Shown: piece by piece, positions 16,534 to 22,039 of the stretch
Numbering within the stretch: position 1 is the stretch's first letter
Layout: each line of letters opens with the position of its first letter
Assembly (NCBI GenBank): GCA_900548815.1
Contig: URLR01000033.1
Span: forward strand, 1-22,039
Reading direction: 5' to 3'
Source: an uncultured Collinsella sp.
GTDB lineage: Bacteria > Actinomycetota > Coriobacteriia > Coriobacteriales > Coriobacteriaceae
Length of the DNA: 22,039 bases
Notes under the pieces: generated by a model
The model's input: only the letters and a program-made list of their open reading frames with translations
The model's database searches: none
What the model was told of the DNA's origin: nothing
Position numbers and translations under genes: made by a program

Positions 16534-19002
16534 CTACTCCACCGGCTTGAAGATGGTGGCCTGGCCAAAGACGCTGCGGATGAGGGCCTTGGCCTCGTCC
16601 TCGGTCTGCGGGATGCTCGGGGCTGCGCCCTGATGGCCGAAGGGGCTGCCAGCACCGGGATTGGATTCCCAGGGAGCGGCGGGGACGTCGTCGTTTGCAG
16701 AGGCTGCGGGTGCCACAGCAGCGGCCTTGGTCGCGGACGCCGCACCCGGCACGTCGAACGGGGGCAGATCGTCCCCGCCGGCATCGGCAGCAAAACCACC
16801 GACCATAGCATCGTCGTAGGGCACCTGCTCGGATTCCCATGGCGCAGCCTGCGCAGGCGGCTGAGTCATGGGGACGGACGCGCGCTCGGGCGCTCGGGGC
16901 GCGGGCTCGGTCGGGAGCTTGCCCGTGGCAGGAGCACCGGCAGGGTTGTCGGAGCGCAGCCAAGGGGCCTTGGCCAGGTCGGATGACTTGGGCGCAGGCG
17001 CGGCAGCGGACTTGGGCGCGGGGATCGGAGCAGCCGGTTTGGGCGCAGCGGGTTCAGGCGCCGACGGGGTCGGTGCCGCTACCGGCGCCGCTTTTGGCTG
17101 CGTCGCGCTGGCGCTCGAGGATGCAGGGGGCACCGAGGACACGGGTTGCGGGTCCGCAGATACCGCAGCCCGTGCAGATGGAGAATGCTCCTCATGTTGA
17201 GGAGCCGGCGTGCCACCCCCATCCAGGACATAGTCGACGGTACGACGACCGAAGACCGCGCAGACCGTCGGCAGGACCACCGACTGCGTATCGGCGCGAC
17301 CGAGCATCTTAATGGCAAAAGTCGAACCCGCGGGGAACGAGACCGTGAGCTTGGAGCCGTCGTCGGCCGTGGCGCGGGCGTTGAGCAAAAGCCCTGCGTA
17401 GGAAGCCTGACGCGCCTTGACGCGCTCGACAACCTCGGCCCATTTGCGCTGCAGCTCTCCGGCATCCTCGACCGCGGGCGTCTCGGCAGCACCGGCGGCG
17501 GCAACCTGGGCGGCATTGTTGGACTGGGGCTTAGGTGCCGGAGCGGTGGCAGGCGCGGGGGCCGCAACGGGCTGAGGCGCAGGCGCTGCAGGCTTGGAGG
17601 CTGACACGGACGCAGAACGGGGCGCAGGCTGGGCAGTCGGAACAGCAGCTCCGCGGTCCCAAGGCATGCCACCCTGGCGCGCGGACGTAGCAGCAGGGGC
17701 AGCGGATGCCGCCGGAGCGGCAGCACGGGCGCCCGAAATGAGCGTCGGCTGTTGGGCAGCAGCGGGTACGGATGCTGCAGGCGCGGCGGCCTGAGCAGCA
17801 GCCACGCTCGCCGGCACGGCGCCGTTGGCAACCATGGCCTCCAGACGTGCCACGCGCTCGGCCAATGCCTCAATCGTTAAATCAGCCTCGGGACGCGCCA
17901 GACGCGTGCAGGCAATCTCGAGCACCAGGCGCACGTCGCTCGCGCCCCTCATCTCCAGTGCGGCATCGTCGAGCACCGTCAGCACGCGGGCCAGGCGGTC
18001 GGCAGGATGCTCGCCAAAGGCAGCAGCCTCGGCAGCAAGCGCCTCGGCCTGCTCCGAGCCGCCCTCAAACAGCTCGGCACGGGCACCGGCAACGCAGGCA
18101 ACGTACACGTCACGCACATGCGCCACCAGGTCGCGCGTCAGCTCAAGCAGGTCATTGCCCTCCTCGACCTGCACACGAATCAGTCCATAGAGCTCGGCAA
18201 CATCGCGATCGGCAATGGCGCGGGAAAACTCGCCCAGGATCTGGTCCGAAACCTCGCCCAAAAGCGAGCGGGCGTCGTCCGCATGCACAGAACCGTTGCC
18301 AAAGACGCTCAGCTGCTCCAGCGTGGACAGCGCGTCGCGCATGCCGCCCTTGGCATGGCGCGCCACGATAGCCAGCGCCTCGTCGTCGTAATCGAAGCCC
18401 TCCTGCTCGCACACGTATGCCAAGCGATACTCGATATCCTCGTTGCCGATGCGATGGAAATCGAAACGCTGGCAGCGCGAGAGGATGGTCTCCAGAATCT
18501 TTTGCGGGTCGGTGGTGCACAGCACAAAGATCACGTGCGCCGGCGGCTCCTCAAGCGTCTTGAGCAGCGCGTTGAACGCCGCCGTCGTGAGCATGTGGAC
18601 CTCGTCGATGATATAGATCTTGTACTTGCCGCGCACCGGGGCAAAGTTGACGGAGTTGATGATCTCCTCGCGCACGTTGTCCACGCCGGTACGGCTTGCG
18701 GCATCGAGCTCGTAGACATCCGGGTGGTTGCCCTCGGCGATGAGCTCGCACTCCTCGCAAGTACCGTCGGGCAAGCAGCCGCTTGCACCCTCGGCGCGCG
18801 CCGCCTCGGCATTGCGACACAGCAGTGCCTTGGCCAGAATGCGCGCCATGGTGGTCTTGCCCGTGCCGCGCGGTCCGCAGAATAGGTACGCGTGGGACAG
18901 GCGCCCCTCGGTGATGGCGTGCTCGAGCGTCGAGACGATATGCTGCTGGCCCACCACGGAGTCAAAGGTGAGCGGGCGATACTTTCGGTACAACGATTCC
19001 AT
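16534..19002 (-). CDS. dnaX: DNA polymerase III gamma/tau subunit
   Basis: ATPase of the sliding-clamp loader in the replisome. The start chosen is the ATG of MESLYRKYRPLTF (822 residues), because GGGGGAG precedes it; the open frame runs upstream another 158 codons without meaning. Walker A GPRGTGKT has K49. A zinc site uses C62, C76, C82 and C85. Walker B is IIDEVHML with D133/E134; TTDPQKI (sensor 1), LSRCQRF (arginine finger) and KGGMRDALS (sensor 2) follow. Residues from about 370 on are unusually rich in Ala and Pro, broken by one folded segment near 490-570 (ELQRKWAEVV) that resembles the conserved C-terminal clamp-loader region. No frameshift site of the AAAAAAG type was noticed, so a short gamma form is not predicted. 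Confidence 0.96.
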   Translation of the reverse strand: MESLYRKYRPLTFDSVVGQQHIVSTLEHAITEGRLSHAYLFCGPRGTGKTTMARILAKALLCRNAEAARAEGASGCLPDGTCEECELIAEGNHPDVYELDAASRTGVDNVREEIINSVNFAPVRGKYKIYIIDEVHMLTTAAFNALLKTLEEPPAHVIFVLCTTDPQKILETILSRCQRFDFHRIGNEDIEYRLAYVCEQEGFDYDDEALAIVARHAKGGMRDALSTLEQLSVFGNGSVHADDARSLLGEVSDQILGEFSRAIADRDVAELYGLIRVQVEEGNDLLELTRDLVAHVRDVYVACVAGARAELFEGGSEQAEALAAEAAAFGEHPADRLARVLTVLDDAALEMRGASDVRLVLEIACTRLARPEADLTIEALAERVARLEAMVANGAVPASVAAAQAAAPAASVPAAAQQPTLISGARAAAPAASAAPAATSARQGGMPWDRGAAVPTAQPAPRSASVSASKPAAPAPQPVAAPAPATAPAPKPQSNNAAQVAAAGAAETPAVEDAGELQRKWAEVVERVKARQASYAGLLLNARATADDGSKLTVSFPAGSTFAIKMLGRADTQSVVLPTVCAVFGRRTVDYVLDGGGTPAPQHEEHSPSARAAVSADPQPVSSVPPASSSASATQPKAAPVAAPTPSAPEPAAPKPAAPIPAPKSAAAPAPKSSDLAKAPWLRSDNPAGAPATGKLPTEPAPRAPERASVPMTQPPAQAAPWESEQVPYDDAMVGGFAADAGGDDLPPFDVPGAASATKAAAVAPAASANDDVPAAPWESNPGAGSPFGHQGAAPSIPQTEDEAKALIRSVFGQATIFKPVE

Positions 19003-19072
19003 GGGTGCTCCCCCGGGTATACTGAGTCTTGTTGCCGCGGCGGCCATGCGGTCGCACGGCATACTGCATTCC

Positions 19073-19079
19073 ATAATAC
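19073..19079. promoter_or_regulatory. Back-to-back candidate -10 boxes of dnaX and the divergent gene
   Basis: ATAATAC reads TAATAC on the plus strand and TATTAT on the minus strand, 39 bases before the plus-strand start and about 70 before dnaX. If both are used, the two genes share overlapping promoters. No clear -35 elements support either. Confidence 0.25.
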
Positions 19080-19117
19080 CCGTACGGCGAGCCCGCCGCG
19101 ATAGGAGTCCAAAGAGC

Positions 19118-19834
19118 ATGGCAGACGCAGAGAGCAACCTCGTCCCCTCCGAAGCAGCCGACCAGGTCGAGGTCGCGCTCGAGGAGCAGGCCGCAGCCGA
19201 CGACGGCATCCTGTACCTCAACGAGTACCAGTACGAAAACGACCTGGTCACCGACTTCGCCCGCCTGGTCGCCTCGCCCAGACGTCGCGGCTCGCTGTAT
19301 GTCGCCGCGGCAATTGCCGCGCTCATCGGCATCGGCATGCTGGTGGCCGGCGGCAACTGGATCAAGTTCGGCGTCGTGTTGATCGTGTTCGGCGCCTTTT
19401 TGGCCTGGTGGAGCAAGAACCTGCACCACACGCTCGCCCGCGACTTTATCGACGCCGTCGAGGCCGACGAGTCCATGGGTGGCCGCTATCGCCGCGTCGC
19501 CGCCAACGAGGACGGCCTGATGGTTTGGGGCAAGAGCGGCAAGTCGCAGTTCTTCCCGTTTGACAAGCTCGACCACGTACTCGACGGCGAGCGCATCTTT
19601 GTGGCCATGTTCGCCGACCAGGGCGTGACGATCCCCAAGGACACCTTCGTCCGTGGCGATGCCGAGCAGTTCGGTCCCTTCCTCAAGGCCCGCATCAACA
19701 AAAAACTCCGCATCGAGACCAAGAAGAAGAAAATGAAGGCCGAGAAGGCCGCCGCCGAGGCCAAGCAGGGCGACAAGCCCCAGGAGACCAAGGGCAAGCG
19801 GCGCAAGCAGAAGAAGAACAAGAAGAAGCGCTAA
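19118..19834 (+). CDS. YcxB-like membrane protein with basic tail
   Basis: A 238-residue inner-membrane protein of unknown function. ATG 19118 was chosen with AGGAG upstream. An acidic N-terminus (1-40) precedes two transmembrane helices at about 59-78 and 82-99. The soluble part (about 105-205) has the look of the YcxB-like domain: a DGL strand, then FFPFDKLDHVLDGERIFVAMF. The last 35 residues are almost all Lys, Arg, Gln, Glu and Ala, ending KKNKKKR, and could bind nucleic acid or membrane phosphate. It is divergent from dnaX and is followed after 144 bases by the second kinase gene. Confidence 0.8.
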   Translation: MADAESNLVPSEAADQVEVALEEQAAADDGILYLNEYQYENDLVTDFARLVASPRRRGSLYVAAAIAALIGIGMLVAGGNWIKFGVVLIVFGAFLAWWSKNLHHTLARDFIDAVEADESMGGRYRRVAANEDGLMVWGKSGKSQFFPFDKLDHVLDGERIFVAMFADQGVTIPKDTFVRGDAEQFGPFLKARINKKLRIETKKKKMKAEKAAAEAKQGDKPQETKGKRRKQKKNKKKR

Positions 19835-19892
19835 GGCCAAGCCAGGCAGGCAGCCTCGCATCCCGCTATCCTCCCCATGCACCCGAGCGTGC

Positions 19893-19898
19893 TACACT
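19893..19898 (+). promoter_or_regulatory. Candidate -10 box for the second kinase gene
   Basis: TACACT lies 80 bases before the kinase start and follows CGTGC. It fits a -10 hexamer moderately; the -35 position is not convincing. Confidence 0.25.
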
Positions 19899-19978
19899 AG
19901 CAGCATCTATGCCACCGCGAACGGCTCGGCCCCGCGCCCGCCGCTCGCAAACGAACTTTAAACGCACGAGGGTTGGCC

Positions 19979-21832
19979 ATGCCGCTTTTCTCGCAACATA
20001 CCGCCCGGTTCTCGCCGGACGTTCCTTTGGAGGGCACCAGCTCTCGCGAGCTGCTCAAGCGGTACCAGCCGCTCGAGACACTTGCGACCGGCGGTTTTGG
20101 CTCCATCGAGATCTGCCGCGACACGCACCTGCGCCGCCGCGTCGCCATTAAGCGCATCCCCCTTATCAACGGTGTCGGCATGCCCGCCAGCGACATCATG
20201 GATGTCCTGCGCGAGGCGCACACTGCCGCCATGCTTCAACATCCCAACATCGTGCAGGTCATCGACTTTACGCACGACACAGCCTATGCCTACCTAGTTA
20301 TGGAATATGTCGATGGCATGTCGCTGGCCGAGTTTTTGCACCGCGTGGACGGTCACTCACTTACCTTTGACGAGGCCGCGGCCATTGCCGATGCCCTAGG
20401 CCAGGCGCTCACCTTCGCCCATAGTAATGGCGTACTCCACCTGGACATTAAGCCCGCCAACGTGCTCATCGACCACTCGGGCAATGTAAAGCTCACCGAC
20501 TTTGGCATGGCGCGACTGTCGTCCGCCGGTGGCTTTGGCGGCTCGCGCGGCGGCACCATCGGCTACATGCCGCCCGAGCAGCTCGATATCGAGACCGGCA
20601 CGGTCGATGAGCGCGCCGATGTCTTTGCCCTCGCCTGTGTAATCTATGAGGGCCTGTGCGGCAGCGCTCCCTTTATGGCGGCCACGCCCGCCGACTCGCT
20701 CGACCGCATCATCGGCGGCGCCACCTATCCCAGCGAGCTGATACCACACTTTCCCCCGGGAGCCGAGGCCGCGCTCATGAGCGCGCTCTCCCCCATGCCG
20801 CAGGACCGCCCCAGCAGCGTCGAGACATTTTGCGACCAGCTCCTTGCCGGTCTGGGCAGCGTGCGCGAAGGCCGTCGCAGCCTGGAGCAAATGGTTGGCG
20901 AACTTTCGGATGACGAGCAGGAGCTCGACGATATCGAGCCGTCGCACTACGAGGACGACGCCATCGAGGTCGACCCCGCACTCGGCTGGGCGGGCACGCG
21001 CTGGAGCCATGCGCGCGACTACACCATGCGCACTATCTCGGCGCTAACGTGCGGCACCTTTAGCTTTTTGCTGATGCAAACGGCCGGGGTCGCGGCGCTT
21101 CCCGGCCTGGTCATTGCGGCCATCGCGATCGGAGTGGCGGCTGGCCTGGCCCCCCAGATTGGCTCGGCCATCTCGGCTGTGGGCTTTTTGGTGCTCATGG
21201 CCAACGCCACCATGCAGGCACAGGGCATCCTGTCGATGCTGCCCGTCGCGGTGATCTTTGCCGCCGCCATGTCCGGTTGGTGGATCGCCTGGGGTCGCAC
21301 CGAGACTGCCGCGAGCGCCACGCTCACCTGTGCACTCGCGCTTGGCTGTCTGACCGGCAATACCTTCCTGGCAGCTGGGGTCGCCGCCGGCGTCGCGTCA
21401 TTTTGGCTCGGCCCGGCAAGCGCCGCCGCGGCAACGGGCATGGGCGCGCTTTTTGCCCGTCTGGCCACGGTCGCGCTTTCAGCCGGAGGCGTACTGGGGC
21501 TCGGTAACGTTGCCGCAGCGCTGGGAGACCCGCTCCTTTGGGCTGCCTTTGTGCTGGTCGCGGCAACTGCCGCGGCGTCATCCGCGCTGCTCAATGCCCA
21601 TGCCAAGCGTGCCAATCAGGGCTCAAACCTTGCCGCAATCGCCGCAATCGCTGTCACCGGCATCGGCTGCGCAGCGGCGTCCTGTCTTGCACACCATATG
21701 GAAATTGCCAGCCTTGCAGCCGCGGTCGTCGCCAAGGCGGCGGTTGCGGGAACCCTATCCTCTATAATCGTTGGGATATGCCTATATTTGCTCGGATACC
21801 AAAGAACCTATACGGAGAGTGATCTTTCGTGA
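19979..21832 (+). CDS. Membrane Ser/Thr protein kinase, non-RD type
   Basis: A 617-residue kinase. The start is ATG 19979, six bases after GAGGG; a TTG two codons earlier is possible. Residues 26-290 form the kinase domain: ATGGFGS loop, K58 in VAIKRI, HLDIKPAN with D156 and N161, LTDFG with D174, and IGYMPPEQ. The usual HRD Arg is Leu (L155), which places it among non-RD kinases not controlled through activation-loop phosphorylation in the ordinary way. An acidic segment (about 300-330) leads to about ten hydrophobic helices from residue 350 to 600. That membrane domain is much larger than in the kinase at 11777-13621, and there are no PASTA repeats. The stop overlaps an FhaA-like start by 4 bases, tying the kinase to an FHA partner. 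Confidence 0.92.
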   Translation: MPLFSQHTARFSPDVPLEGTSSRELLKRYQPLETLATGGFGSIEICRDTHLRRRVAIKRIPLINGVGMPASDIMDVLREAHTAAMLQHPNIVQVIDFTHDTAYAYLVMEYVDGMSLAEFLHRVDGHSLTFDEAAAIADALGQALTFAHSNGVLHLDIKPANVLIDHSGNVKLTDFGMARLSSAGGFGGSRGGTIGYMPPEQLDIETGTVDERADVFALACVIYEGLCGSAPFMAATPADSLDRIIGGATYPSELIPHFPPGAEAALMSALSPMPQDRPSSVETFCDQLLAGLGSVREGRRSLEQMVGELSDDEQELDDIEPSHYEDDAIEVDPALGWAGTRWSHARDYTMRTISALTCGTFSFLLMQTAGVAALPGLVIAAIAIGVAAGLAPQIGSAISAVGFLVLMANATMQAQGILSMLPVAVIFAAAMSGWWIAWGRTETAASATLTCALALGCLTGNTFLAAGVAAGVASFWLGPASAAAATGMGALFARLATVALSAGGVLGLGNVAAALGDPLLWAAFVLVAATAAASSALLNAHAKRANQGSNLAAIAAIAVTGIGCAAASCLAHHMEIASLAAAVVAKAAVAGTLSSIIVGICLYLLGYQRTYTESDLS

Positions 21833-21990
21833 ACTTCCTGAACATCTTCGAGGACCACGTGGCCGGCATCTTCGGTGCCACCCGTGCCCCGTTCTCCTTT
21901 AAGAAGCTTGCCAAGCAGGCCGCTCGCGACATGGAGGATCAGACTCTGGTGATCAACGGCGTCAACACGGCGCCGGCACTCTATACCATC
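21829..21990 (+). CDS. FhaA-like protein (DUF3662 domain), 5' part only
   Basis: Only the first 54 codons are present, starting with GTG 21829 inside the kinase stop (GTGA overlap). The peptide begins MNFLNIFEDHVAGIFG and includes PFSFKKLAKQAARDME and NGVNTAPALYTI, which is the start of the DUF3662 domain found at the N-terminus of actinobacterial FhaA proteins; those carry an FHA domain at the C-terminus and work with PknB-type kinases in cell-wall control. Beyond 21990 the frame reads into adapter and must not be translated. The chromosome presumably continues with the rest of this gene and perhaps a cell-wall/kinase cluster. Confidence 0.85.
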
Positions 21991-22039
21991 CTGTCTCTTA
22001 TACACATCTCCGAGCCCACGAGACGGACTCCTATCTCGT
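21991..22039 (+). other. Nextera adapter and i7 index (sequencing artefact)
   Basis: CTGTCTCTTATACACATCT is the Tn5 mosaic end of Illumina Nextera libraries. It is followed by CCGAGCCCACGAGAC (rest of the read-2 adapter, ending at 22024), the 8-base string GGACTCCT (22025-22032, which I recall as an i7 index) and ATCTCGT, the start of the P7 tail. This is not genomic DNA and marks the contig end. Confidence 0.98.

Noticed and set aside
18007..18885. A 292-codon plus-strand frame inside dnaX.
   Set aside because: A shadow of dnaX on the other strand with composition typical of antisense frames in GC-rich genes.

Overview
The window looks like the end of an assembly contig from a GC-rich, anaerobic actinobacterium, most likely a gut Coriobacteriia such as Collinsella. 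That assignment is an inference from protein style: a single-chain pyruvate:ferredoxin oxidoreductase, an Ala/Pro-rich DnaX, several FHA and Ser/Thr-kinase genes, and the start of an FhaA-type gene. It does not come from a database match. The last 49 bases are not genomic. They are a Nextera transposase/i7 adapter fused to the open end of the final gene.

Layout. (1) 1-4165: nifJ on the minus strand, with a strong terminator and a long, GC-rich, hairpin-rich 5' leader. (2) 4166-10834: an accessory island that looks AT-richer than its surroundings. It is bounded by two paralogous FHA coding segments in the same orientation: a truncated copy at 4166-4660, and the 3' end of a full-length FHA gene that starts the next block. 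Inside are a radical SAM/SPASM maturase, two tandem Cys/Asp-rich precursor peptides with a shared leader, and a 35-residue membrane peptide, all on the plus strand. A convergent ABC exporter, a relic of an IS110-type transposase and a methyltransferase gene broken in at least four places follow on the minus strand. (3) 10835-14523: a minus-strand operon of a membrane-anchored Ser/Gly-rich exported protein, a membrane Ser/Thr kinase and an FHA protein, tightly spaced or overlapping. (4) 14769-19002: recR and ybaB as a pair, a small membrane-anchored protein on the plus strand, and dnaX. (5) 19118-21990: a YcxB-like membrane protein, a second membrane Ser/Thr kinase that is non-RD, and the first 54 codons of an FhaA-like gene overlapping it by 4 bases.

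The main biological interest is the island. It looks like a small RiPP system of the ranthipeptide (thioether-crosslinked) kind. The maturase has the CxxxCxxC radical SAM motif and a complete set of SPASM cysteines. Both precursors begin with the same MKHIHP leader and carry repeated Cys-x(2-4)-Asp units, the spacing used for Cys-to-Asp thioethers in PapA/freyrasin-type peptides. The ABC protein has no C39 peptidase domain, so leader removal is not explained locally. The two kinase/FHA modules suggest phosphothreonine signalling at the membrane; their targets cannot be read from the sequence.
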